Source: Oceanobacillus saliphilus (GTDB lineage Bacteria > Bacillota > Bacilli > Bacillales > Amphibacillaceae). Taken from it: a stretch of DNA of 64,000 bases. Shown piece by piece: positions 9,754-16,838 of the stretch. Position 1 is the stretch's first letter. Each line of letters begins with the position of its first letter. A program made the position numbers and the translations under genes. Below the pieces are notes generated by a model that searched no databases, was not told where the DNA came from, and saw only the letters and a list, made by a program, of their open reading frames with translations. Where the stretch lies: positions 186,001 through 250,000 of the forward strand of contig NZ_JALCZU010000002.1 of NCBI RefSeq assembly GCF_023522835.1. Direction: 5' to 3'.

Positions 9754-10323
9754 TTAATCCTCCTTTCCAACAATTTGTATACGGTCAAACGGCCAATAAA
9801 TCAATCTCGTTTTCCCTACAATCTCATCAATTGGAATCACACCCAGCATTCGGCTGTCGGTCGAATTCCCTCTATTATCTCCTAGAACAAACACATGACC
9901 CTCAGGAATTTGCTCATGTCCCCCGGGAAGCTCCTCAAGTGTAAAATCATTTGTCAGTGTCTGATAGGACTTTATTTGATCCTTTTGTTCATTCAGAAAT
10001 GGCTCTTCTATTTCTTCCCCATCAATATACAACACATTATCTTCCATTGCTACATGTTCACCAGGAAGACCAATAATTCGTTTAATAAAATCCTTTTGAG
10101 CGGAAGCATGAAAAACAACGATTTCGAATCTTTCTGGTTCCTGGAAATGATATGCAAACTTGTTTACAATCATTTGGTCTCGATCATGAAGCGTCGGCAA
10201 CATGGATGGTCCGTCTACCACGATTGGTGCAAAAAGGAACATTCGGACTACGAATGCCAATCCAAATGCAAGAAGCAGTGCTTTAATCCAGTCAAACCAT
10301 TCATTTTTCTTCTTTTTTGCCAT
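9754..10323 (-). CDS. lepB: Type I signal peptidase
   Basis: Membrane-anchored serine-lysine protease that cleaves Sec signal peptides. There is one N-terminal membrane segment (about 14-34) after a Lys-rich cytoplasmic start. The catalytic Ser40 is in GPSMLPTL, Lys81 in KRIIGLPG, and the conserved GDNRGNSTDSR box follows. Length is 189 residues, the usual single-span Gram-positive form. The start is supported by GGAGGGG 6 nt upstream. It sits between rplS and rbgA, a placement common in Bacilli although B. subtilis keeps its sip genes elsewhere. Confidence 0.97.
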   Translation of the reverse strand: MAKKKKNEWFDWIKALLLAFGLAFVVRMFLFAPIVVDGPSMLPTLHDRDQMIVNKFAYHFQEPERFEIVVFHASAQKDFIKRIIGLPGEHVAMEDNVLYIDGEEIEEPFLNEQKDQIKSYQTLTNDFTLEELPGGHEQIPEGHVFVLGDNRGNSTDSRMLGVIPIDEIVGKTRLIYWPFDRIQIVGKED

Positions 10324-10358
10324 GTATTCCCCTCCGAGCCAACTCTATATGTTATTTT

Positions 10359-10388
10359 ATTGTAAGCCAGAACCTTACATTCATACAA
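10359..10388 (-). promoter_or_regulatory. Possible promoter for lepB-rbgA-rnhB
   Basis: On the minus strand TTGTAT (10383-10388) and TACAAT (10359-10364) are 18 bp apart, about 40 bp upstream of the lepB ATG. The rplS terminator and a repeat lie upstream, so a separate promoter is expected here. Confidence 0.45.
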
Positions 10389-10465
10389 CTCAAATAAAAA
10401 GGTGTGATAAAAATAAAAGGATATTTTGAGTAACCACTATGCCAATTTTCCATATAACCAAGAAC

Positions 10466-10620
10466 AAAAGCTCCAGCGCCCGGTTAGGGACGAACGGACT
10501 GGACTGAGCCGTAGGAGATAAAGGAAACACGGCGACTGAAGGGAGCCGATGTTGACTTATCGTACGGAGGTGAGGGAAGTCTCGCTAGTCCCTGGGCGAT
10601 GGAGCTGGACGTGGCTGTTT
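10466..10620 (+). repeat. Dispersed repeat family 2, short copy
   Basis: An element of about 155 bp in the lepB-rplS gap. AGCTCCAGCGCCC (10469-10481) pairs with GGGCGATGGAGCT (10594-10606) with one mismatch. Its right half, from GAGCCGATGTTGACTTATCG to CTAGTCCCTGGG, is essentially identical to 20821-21066, which is a longer copy in the same orientation. No coding frame is supported. Confidence 0.8.
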
Positions 10621-10671
10621 CGGTAACTAAGTTATCCACATCATTAAAATTTTATAGTCTCCTAAGCAACC

Positions 10672-10713
10672 AAATAAAAAGGAGCTTGTGCAATTTTTTT
10701 GCCAAGCTCCTTT
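10672..10713 (-). terminator. Rho-independent terminator after rplS
   Basis: On the minus strand AAAGGAGCTTG and CAAGCTCCTTT form a stem (10678-10713) followed by TTTTATTTG. It ends the trmD/rplS transcripts about 30 bp after the rplS stop. Confidence 0.8.
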
Positions 10714-10743
10714 CCAATGCGTTTATTATTCAGCCCTAAAGAA

Positions 10744-11088
10744 TTATCGACGTTCTTTAATACGAGCTGCTTTTCCGCGTAGTTTACGAAGATAGTATAG
10801 TTTCGCACGACGTACAATACCACGACGAGAAACTTCGATTTTATCGATTCTTGGTGAATGTACTGGGAAAGTACGTTCAACACCCACACCGTAAGAAATT
10901 TTTCTTACTGTAAATGTTTCACTGATTCCACCGTTTTGGCGTTTGATGACAACACCTTCGAATAACTGGATACGTTCGCGAGTTCCCTCTACTACTTTAA
11001 CGTGAACTTTTAGCGTATCACCAGGACGAAAATCGGGAAGATCTGTACGAAGCTGATCTTTTGTGATGTCTGCAATAAGTTGTTGCAT
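10744..11088 (-). CDS. rplS: Large-subunit ribosomal protein bL19
   Basis: 114 residues starting [20 protein letters not shown], with the bL19 core [38 protein letters not shown] and the basic tail [13 protein letters not shown]. It sits at the 30S-50S interface. AAGGAG lies 9 nt upstream of the ATG. It is the last gene of the rpsP-to-rplS ribosomal cluster; it has its own promoter and a probable autoregulatory leader ahead of it. Confidence 0.98.
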   Translation of the reverse strand: MQQLIADITKDQLRTDLPDFRPGDTLKVHVKVVEGTRERIQLFEGVVIKRQNGGISETFTVRKISYGVGVERTFPVHSPRIDKIEVSRRGIVRRAKLYYLRKLRGKAARIKERR

Positions 11089-11106
11089 TTTACTTCACTC
11101 CTTCCA

Positions 11107-11150
11107 AACCAATGTTCATTATTCTACTTGTGAACAGCGGAACATCGTTT
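11107..11150 (-). promoter_or_regulatory. Candidate L19 leader RNA
   Basis: Between the rplS promoter and its ribosome site the minus strand reads GATGTTCCGCTGTTCAC, then a short A-rich linker, then GAACATTGG. GATGTTC can pair with GAACATT, and the intervening GTTC allows an alternative pairing. This matches the position and compact fold of the L19 leader known upstream of Firmicutes rplS. Assignment rests on position and pairing only. Confidence 0.5.
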
Positions 11151-11183
11151 ATATGTACTTAAACGTACTTAAGCACAATAATT

Positions 11184-11212
11184 AATATATCATATTGAAA
11201 TTAATAGTTCAA
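11184..11212 (-). promoter_or_regulatory. Promoter for rplS
   Basis: On the minus strand TTGAAC (11207-11212) and TATATT (11184-11189) are 17 bp apart, placing transcription start near 11177 and a 5' leader of about 90 nt before rplS. Confidence 0.65.
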
Positions 11213-11249
11213 CTCTATTTCCTCAAGAAAAAGGAAGTTTTCATCATTT

Positions 11250-11984
11250 TTATTCACTTTCTTTTATTCTTTCTAAGATTTCCTGTTCTTCTTTGCTCAG
11301 TGAGTAATTATTCAGAAGATCCCTGCGTCGCCTGTAAGTACGTTTTAATGATTCTTCTTTGCGCCAACCTCTGATTTTCGCATGGTCGCCTGACATAAGA
11401 ATATCAGGTACTTTCATGCCGCGGAAATCAGCAGGTCTTGTGTAATGCGGATGTTCCAGTAAGCCTGTAGAAAAAGAATCTTCCGGTGCAGATTCTTTAT
11501 TACCAAGTACTTCAGGAAGCAAACGAACAACACTGTCGACCACGACCATAGCCCCCAGTTCTCCACCGGTGAGCACATAATCACCAATAGAGATCTCATC
11601 TGTAACAAGATGCTCTCTTATTCTTTCGTCATAACCTTCATAATGGCCACAGATAAAAATAAGGTGGTCTTCATTTGCCAGTTGTTCTGCTTTTTGCTGT
11701 GTGAACGTTTCACCCTGAGGACACATCAGGATTACGCGGGGGTTCGCCTGCCTTTTCTTTTTCACAGCTGACACGGCGTCAAAAACTGGTTGTGGCGTAA
11801 GCACCATTCCTGCTCCACCACCATATGGATAATCATCTACCTTCATATGTTTATTCTCTGTAAAGTCTCGGAAATTAATGAGATCATAACTGAATTTGTC
11901 TCTTTCGATTGCTTTATTTAAGATGGAGGAATGAAATACACCAGAGAACATTTCTGGAAAAAGAGTCAGTATATCAATATGCAT
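11250..11984 (-). CDS. trmD: tRNA (guanine37-N1)-methyltransferase
   Basis: SAM-dependent SPOUT-fold enzyme that makes m1G37 and prevents +1 frameshifting. It is 244 residues with [13 protein letters not shown] at the start, [13 protein letters not shown], the knotted SAM site [13 protein letters not shown], and [14 protein letters not shown]. Its ATG overlaps the rimM stop by one base (TGATG), so the two are translationally coupled. This is the conserved rimM-trmD-rplS order. Confidence 0.98.
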   Translation of the reverse strand: MHIDILTLFPEMFSGVFHSSILNKAIERDKFSYDLINFRDFTENKHMKVDDYPYGGGAGMVLTPQPVFDAVSAVKKKRQANPRVILMCPQGETFTQQKAEQLANEDHLIFICGHYEGYDERIREHLVTDEISIGDYVLTGGELGAMVVVDSVVRLLPEVLGNKESAPEDSFSTGLLEHPHYTRPADFRGMKVPDILMSGDHAKIRGWRKEESLKRTYRRRRDLLNNYSLSKEEQEILERIKESE

Positions 11985-12496
11985 CAGTCCAGCAACCCTT
12001 CCATCGGCTCGATGACCACTCTTTTTTCATCAATATTTATTTCTGTAACTACACCATCAATATAAGGAATAAGCAGGTCTTTACCCGTCTCCTGCTTAAT
12101 TACCCACACATCATTCGCTCCAGGTGATAAGATCTCTGTAATCTTCCCGAGTTTCCGATCATCATTGGTGTAAACTTCACAGCCAATGATTTCATGGTAA
12201 TAATATTCATCTTCTGCAAGGTCCGTCAACTGATCTTCATGTATTTTCAATTTACAGCCCTTAAACGATTCCACTTGATTTATGTTCTCGTAGCCTTCGA
12301 ATTGAATGAGGTCAAAGCCTTTATGCATTCGATGACCCGAAATGGTCAGCTTAATCGGCTGTTCATCTTTCATGACATAGACGATTTCTCCTGGATTAAA
12401 GCGCTCTTCGAAGTCACTTATTCGCAATACTTTAACTTCTCCTTTAATTCCGTGTGTATTCACTATCTTTCCTACATTGAACATTTTTCCAATCAC
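11984..12496 (-). CDS. rimM: 16S rRNA processing / 30S maturation factor RimM
   Basis: Binds bS/uS19 and helps mature the 30S head. It is 170 residues; [19 protein letters not shown] is the diagnostic N-terminal barrel and the C-terminal PRC barrel contains [29 protein letters not shown]. The start is taken as GTG at 12496 with AGGTGAT 5 nt upstream; an ATG at 12484 would remove four residues. It follows ylqD by 11 bp. Confidence 0.97.
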   Translation of the reverse strand: MIGKMFNVGKIVNTHGIKGEVKVLRISDFEERFNPGEIVYVMKDEQPIKLTISGHRMHKGFDLIQFEGYENINQVESFKGCKLKIHEDQLTDLAEDEYYYHEIIGCEVYTNDDRKLGKITEILSPGANDVWVIKQETGKDLLIPYIDGVVTEINIDEKRVVIEPMEGLLD

Positions 12497-12507
12497 AATA
12501 TCACCTA

Positions 12508-12897
12508 CTATTTCTCAATTCTTATAATAATATCATCTTTAATGACGATTGCCTGTTCTTCCATAATGTCGTTCCAGTTTGAGCCTACTTCCACTTCAAC
12601 AAGAGCTTCAACTTCAGATTCAATAATTTCACTCCCAATTTCAAGTGTTTCCAATTGGTCTATTTTAAAGTCAATGAGCTTGATTTTCTCCTTGCGATTA
12701 TTAATTTCCTGTTGGAAACGCTGTTCAACTTCCTGCTTGGAGACACCTGGCTTATTTTGCATTTTCCTTTTTTCAAATAGGAGTTGTTGACACTCTTGTT
12801 CAAGCCGCAATTTATGATTATAGAAATTGCTGTATATTTTTTCTTTACTTTTTTCGGTAACTATTTGCTTGATCAGAACCTTTTTAATGATATTCAC
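12508..12897 (-). CDS. ylqD: YlqD family protein
   Basis: 129 residues starting with GTG after AGGAGAT. It is predicted to be largely alpha-helical and coiled-coil in the first two thirds (many Glu, Gln, Lys and Arg), ending in an acidic beta-like tail ([20 protein letters not shown]). It matches B. subtilis YlqD in length, sequence character and position between the KH protein and RimM. Its function is not established; location suggests a ribosome-related role. A stretch with mutually exclusive hairpins lies just upstream. Confidence 0.85.
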   Translation of the reverse strand: MNIIKKVLIKQIVTEKSKEKIYSNFYNHKLRLEQECQQLLFEKRKMQNKPGVSKQEVEQRFQQEINNRKEKIKLIDFKIDQLETLEIGSEIIESEVEALVEVEVGSNWNDIMEEQAIVIKDDIIIRIEK

Positions 12898-12923
12898 TGG
12901 ATCTCCTCGCTCCCGTTAGAAAA

Positions 12924-12952
12924 CTTGGTTGTCACCAAGCTTTTCGGTGACA
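12924..12952 (-). promoter_or_regulatory. Overlapping alternative hairpins in the ylqD leader
   Basis: On the minus strand TGTCACC and GGTGACA form hairpin 1 (12930-12952). The 3' arm overlaps a second hairpin, CTTGGT/ACCAAG (12924-12939), which is followed by TTTTCT and then the ylqD ribosome site. The two cannot form together, which is the layout of an attenuator. The terminator stem is only 6 bp, so this is a candidate. Confidence 0.4.
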
Positions 12953-13090
12953 GCTTTCGTTGCACTTATGTAAGGCTTGGTAAGTTTATACTTGCTAAGC
13001 CTTGCCAAAATCTTTTTATAATGCCATTCAACGGCTACTGACCTGATAGAGAGATTGAACTTTCTGCTGCTCAACAGTATAAAATGTGTA

Positions 13091-13134
13091 AAAGGGAAAG
13101 AAGAACCCTCTTGAAGGGGGTCCGCTTTCCCTTT
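13091..13134 (-). terminator. Possible terminator or processing hairpin after khpA
   Basis: AAAGGGAAAG and CTTTCCCTTT (13091-13100 and 13125-13134) form a 10-bp stem with an inner ACCC/GGGT pairing. The outer stem overlaps the khpA stop codon. The following T tract is weak (TTTTACACATTTT), so partial read-through into ylqD is likely. Confidence 0.45.
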
Positions 13135-13360
13135 ACATTATATCCAAATAAATACGTTTACTACCTTCTATTTTAGCTGCATAGACAACCGTACGAATCG
13201 CTTTTGCAATCCGTCCATTTTTTCCTATTACTTTTCCAACATCCTCTGGATTGACTGTAAGATGGTAAACAATCTTAGCATCTTCTTCTGTTTCCGTTAC
13301 AACGATGTCTTCCGGGTAATCAACTAACGAGGCAACAATCGATTCTATTAGGGCTTTCAT
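13133..13360 (-). CDS. khpA: KH-domain RNA-binding protein KhpA (YlqC)
   Basis: A single type-II KH domain of 75 residues with the RNA-binding loop GKNG in DVGKVIGKNGRIAKAIRTVV. Such proteins bind RNA, partner with KhpB/Jag and affect cell-envelope growth in related Firmicutes. It lies 13 bp after rpsP. The ribosome site is weak, so coupling to rpsP is likely. Confidence 0.95.
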   Translation of the reverse strand: MKALIESIVASLVDYPEDIVVTETEEDAKIVYHLTVNPEDVGKVIGKNGRIAKAIRTVVYAAKIEGSKRIYLDIM

Positions 13361-13373
13361 GATATCACACTAC

Positions 13374-13646
13374 TTATTTAGTATTTTTTTGATCGTGGAA
13401 TTTTTTCATGATGCCTTCATTTGAGAAAAGATTACGAACTGTATCACTTGGTTTTGCACCTTTTGTCATCCAATCAAGTGCTTTTTCTTCATCTATTTTA
13501 ACTTCAACTGGATTAACTACTGGATTGTATGTTCCAATTTGTTCAATAGAACGTCCATCACGAGGAGAACGTGAATCAGCTACAACGATACGATAAAATG
13601 GGTTTCTTTTAGATCCCATACGTTTCAAACGGATTTTTACTGCCAT
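13374..13646 (-). CDS. rpsP: Small-subunit ribosomal protein bS16
   Basis: 90 residues starting [22 protein letters not shown], diagnostic for bS16, which helps fold the 5' domain of 16S rRNA. The ATG at 13646 follows GGAGGTG; an open stretch upstream to 13676 carries the promoter leader and is not coding. It is the first gene of the rpsP-khpA-ylqD-rimM-trmD unit. Confidence 0.98.
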   Translation of the reverse strand: MAVKIRLKRMGSKRNPFYRIVVADSRSPRDGRSIEQIGTYNPVVNPVEVKIDEEKALDWMTKGAKPSDTVRNLFSNEGIMKKFHDQKNTK

Positions 13647-13684
13647 TATTTGCACCTCCAATAAAATGTTTTTCACAAGTTTAA

Positions 13685-13713
13685 ATTCTATCAGAAAAAG
13701 ATAGGTCTGTAAA
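13685..13713 (-). promoter_or_regulatory. Promoter for the rpsP operon
   Basis: On the minus strand TTTACA (13708-13713) and TAGAAT (13685-13690) are 17 bp apart, giving a start roughly 35 nt before the rpsP ATG. Confidence 0.65.
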
Positions 13714-13819
13714 GTGTTTTTACATTACAATGATATTTTTGTTAAAAATTGACTGATTAATATGCAAAAAAAGCTGACATTTGGGGCTAAATTCGCCATT
13801 GGCAAAGACCTTCGTTTCT

Positions 13820-14070
13820 GATTCGACTAGCTGGGGCTACTAGAAACTCCCGGCATAAGCAGTGGGCATTTCGTACAGGACAGTTCACCTGTACTACAGT
13901 CCCCTTGCTTATGCGTGCGTTTCTAAACAGTCGCCTCCGCTTTTGATTCGGCTAGCTAGGGCTACTAGAAACTCCCGGCATAAGCAGTGGGCATTTCGTA
14001 CAGGACAGTTCACCTGTACTACAGTCCCCCTTGCTTATGCGTACGTTTCTAAACAGTCGCCTCCGCTTTT
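13820..14070 (-). repeat. Tandem pair of 125/126-bp hairpin repeats
   Basis: Two direct copies, 13820-13944 and 13945-14070, differ at only a few bases. Each is a nested hairpin: TAGAAAC/GTTTCTA outside, GCATAAGCA/TGCTTATGC in the middle, GTACAGG/CCTGTAC inside an 8-nt loop. Read on the minus strand each begins AAAAGCGGAGGCGACTGTTT, which resembles the start of the family 2 repeats. It fills the rpsP-ffh gap together with the rpsP promoter. Open frames across it are artefacts of the repeat. Confidence 0.85.
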
Positions 14071-14074
14071 GATA

Positions 14075-15421
14075 TTACATAAATGGGAATTTCATATTGC
14101 CTTTGCCTTTTTTTCCTTTTTGCATGCTGGACATTTGTTTCATCATTTTTTTCATTTCACTAAATTGTTTAATTAAACGGTTCACCTGGGCAACGGATGT
14201 TCCTGAACCTTTTGCAATTCGCTTTCTGCGGCTGCCGTTTATGATGCTTGGATCGTGTCTTTCTTTTTTCGTCATTGATTGGATAATCGCTTCAACATGT
14301 GATAGCTGCTTGTCGTCCAATTGTGCATTTTTGAGGCCTTTCATTTTGCTTGCACCTGGAATCATGGCCATCAGATCATCAAGTGGACCCATTTTTTTAA
14401 CCTGGCCCATCTGTTCAAGAAAATCATCGAAAGTAAACGACATCGTACGCATCTTTTCTTCGAGTTCTTTGACCTGCTTTTCATCTACATTTGTTTGTGC
14501 TTTTTCAATTAACGACAGGACATCACCCATACCAAGAATTCTTGATGCCATTCGTTCAGGATGGAATGCCTCCAGCTGATCAAGCTTTTCTCCCATACCG
14601 GCAAATTTAATAGGCTTATCCGTAACAGCCTTGATGGAAAGCGCCGCTCCTCCACGTGTATCACCATCGAGTTTTGTAAGGACTACACCGGTGATATCAA
14701 GTTGCTCATTGAAACTTTCCGCAACATTTACCGCGTCTTGACCAGTCATTGAATCTACCACGAGGAATATTTCATCGGGTTTTACTGCCGTTTTTATATG
14801 CTGCAGTTCTTCCATAAGATCTGTATCTACGTGCAAACGACCAGCCGTATCGATAATGACATAATCATGATGTTCTTCTTTTGCCTTTTCGATAGCTTTT
14901 GATGCAATATCAACCGGATTCGCTTCTGTACCCATTGAGAAAACAGGCATCTCTAGCTGTTCACCAAGCGTCTCAAGTTGTTTGATTGCAGCAGGTCGGT
15001 AAATATCACATGCTACCAATAATGGTTTGCGATTATGTTTTTTTCGAAGCAGGTTTGCCAGCTTGCCGGAAGTAGTCGTTTTACCTGCACCTTGAAGACC
15101 TACCATCATGATGACAGTAGGGGTACGATCTGCAACAGCAATCTTGCTTTGTTCGCCCCCCATTAATGAGGTAAGCTCTTCCTTAACAACTTTAATAACC
15201 TGCTGTCCAGGTGTTAAGCTTTCCATAACTTCTTGGCCTACAGCGCGCTCCTTAATACGTGCAATAAGGTCTTTAACCACTTTAAAGTTAACGTCGGCTT
15301 CCAATAGGGCCAATCGAACTTCACGGGTCATCTCTTTTACGTCTTGTTCAGAAACCTTCCCTTTACCTGTAATTTTTTTGATTGTACTTTGTAAACGGTC
15401 GGCCAGTCCTTCAAATGCCAT
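14075..15421 (-). CDS. ffh: Signal recognition particle protein Ffh (SRP54)
   Basis: GTPase of the signal recognition particle. It is 448 residues: N domain, then the G domain with G1 GLQGAGKTTT (about 109-117), DTAGRLHVD, TKLDGDTRGG, and a Met-rich M domain ending in KKMMKQMSSMQKGKKGKG that binds signal sequences and 4.5S-type RNA. It is 13 bp downstream of ylxM. No gene for the scRNA is in the window. Confidence 0.98.
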   Translation of the reverse strand: MAFEGLADRLQSTIKKITGKGKVSEQDVKEMTREVRLALLEADVNFKVVKDLIARIKERAVGQEVMESLTPGQQVIKVVKEELTSLMGGEQSKIAVADRTPTVIMMVGLQGAGKTTTSGKLANLLRKKHNRKPLLVACDIYRPAAIKQLETLGEQLEMPVFSMGTEANPVDIASKAIEKAKEEHHDYVIIDTAGRLHVDTDLMEELQHIKTAVKPDEIFLVVDSMTGQDAVNVAESFNEQLDITGVVLTKLDGDTRGGAALSIKAVTDKPIKFAGMGEKLDQLEAFHPERMASRILGMGDVLSLIEKAQTNVDEKQVKELEEKMRTMSFTFDDFLEQMGQVKKMGPLDDLMAMIPGASKMKGLKNAQLDDKQLSHVEAIIQSMTKKERHDPSIINGSRRKRIAKGSGTSVAQVNRLIKQFSEMKKMMKQMSSMQKGKKGKGNMKFPFM

Positions 15422-15434
15422 AGAAGGTGTCCCC

Positions 15435-15752
15435 CTAATCCAATTCTTTTAGTTTTTTAATCATTTCGAGCAACGGCTCATCTGTAATTACTTTCTCCAT
15501 TTGTCGAATGAGAGCTGCTCTTTGTTCGAACTTACTATATAGGTGCAATTTCTTTTCATAGGTTTCAAGCATTGCTTCGGTACGTTTGATATTATCATAC
15601 ACAGCTTGCCTTGACACATGAAATAACTCGGATATTTCTCCAAGGGAATAGTCTTCCAGATAGTACATTTCCATATAGTTCTGCTGTTTGGGTGTTAGTA
15701 ATTCTTGATAAAAATCGAATAGATAGTTAACGCGCGTTGTCTTTTCCAGCAA
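15435..15752 (-). CDS. ylxM: Helix-turn-helix SRP-associated protein YlxM
   Basis: A small sigma-70-region-4-like protein encoded before ffh in Firmicutes; the family binds SRP components and modulates Ffh GTPase. The core reads [19 protein letters not shown], then [19 protein letters not shown], a clear helix-turn-helix. The frame opens at a GTG at 15761, but a TTG at 15752 with AAGGGGTG upstream gives the family-typical [16 protein letters not shown] and 105 residues. It is preferred. Confidence 0.93.
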   Translation of the reverse strand: MLEKTTRVNYLFDFYQELLTPKQQNYMEMYYLEDYSLGEISELFHVSRQAVYDNIKRTEAMLETYEKKLHLYSKFEQRAALIRQMEKVITDEPLLEMIKKLKELD

Positions 15753-15832
15753 GTTCCACACCCCTTGTTAAGTGAATTACCTTTACAATATCATAGGCAG
15801 AGACCTTTACAATTGTCAAGGAATTACAAATT

Positions 15833-16825
15833 CTAATCTTCTATTGCAATGTCTGCAAAAAGCCCGTACACAAAAGCATTTGCATCAAATTCCTGCAAAT
15901 CTCCCACCTGTTCACCGAGCCCTACATATTTCACAGGGATGTTTAGTTCATTGCGGATTGCTAGCACAATGCCGCCCTTTGCTGTTCCGTCCAGCTTCGT
16001 CAGTACAATTCCTGTAACATCTGTGCTTTCAGAAAATGTTTTAGCCTGGCTGAGTGCATTTTGTCCGGTCGTTGCATCAAGGACAAGCAATACTTCATGC
16101 GGCGCACCTGGAATTTCCCTTTCAATCACACGTTTTACCTTTGAAAGTTCATTCATTAAGTTTACCTTATTCTGCAGTCTCCCCGCTGTATCACAAATTA
16201 GCACATCTGCATTACGGGATTTCGCTGCCTGAATGCCATCGAAAATCACTGCGGCCGGATCACTTCCTGCACTTTGTTTAATAACCGCAACATCTGCACG
16301 TTCTCCCCAGATTTCAAGTTGTTCTATAGCTCCTGCTCGGAAGGTGTCACCTGCGGCCAATACTACATTTTTACCTTGCTGTTTTAATTGATGTGCCAGT
16401 TTTCCGATACTGGTAGTTTTTCCTACCCCATTCACCCCGACGACAAGTATAACGGAAAGTCCATCATTCTGCAGATTCAACTTTTCACTATCCTCGTTGG
16501 CATCTCCATAATAAATTTCCACCAGCTTTTCGGATATGACATCTTTGATACCGTTCGTATCTTTAATATTTTGTCTCTTTACTTCCATTCTGAGTTCTTC
16601 CACCAAATCCATAACGGTTGTTACACCTACATCTGCTGTAATAAGAACCTCTTCCAATTCTTCGAAGAAATCCTCATCGACTTTACGGTATCTGGCAATC
16701 AGATCATTCAACTTCCCTGAAAAGGAATTACGGGTTTTCTTCATACCTTCTTGATATTTTTGGGATACTTCTTCTGTTTTTTCGTTTTGTTTAAATTTAT
16801 TCTTTAATTTATCCATGAAACCCAT
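15833..16825 (-). CDS. ftsY: Signal recognition particle receptor FtsY
   Basis: Membrane-associated GTPase that docks Ffh-ribosome complexes at the Sec translocon. It is 330 residues: a short charged N-terminus, N domain, then G1 [15 protein letters not shown] (about 130-144), [19 protein letters not shown] and [18 protein letters not shown] is 9 nt before the ATG. It follows smc by 13 bp, the conserved rnc-smc-ftsY order. Confidence 0.98.
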   Translation of the reverse strand: MGFMDKLKNKFKQNEKTEEVSQKYQEGMKKTRNSFSGKLNDLIARYRKVDEDFFEELEEVLITADVGVTTVMDLVEELRMEVKRQNIKDTNGIKDVISEKLVEIYYGDANEDSEKLNLQNDGLSVILVVGVNGVGKTTSIGKLAHQLKQQGKNVVLAAGDTFRAGAIEQLEIWGERADVAVIKQSAGSDPAAVIFDGIQAAKSRNADVLICDTAGRLQNKVNLMNELSKVKRVIEREIPGAPHEVLLVLDATTGQNALSQAKTFSESTDVTGIVLTKLDGTAKGGIVLAIRNELNIPVKYVGLGEQVGDLQEFDANAFVYGLFADIAIED

Positions 16826-16838
16826 TCTTGTGTACCTC

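Noticed and set aside
12194-12790. A 198-codon plus-strand frame over rimM and ylqD
   Set aside because: Antisense to two conserved genes; Ser/Phe-rich composition typical of a shadow frame.
13862-14176. A 104-codon plus-strand frame before ffh
   Set aside because: It spans the tandem 125-bp repeat, so the protein repeats itself, and its end runs antisense into ffh.
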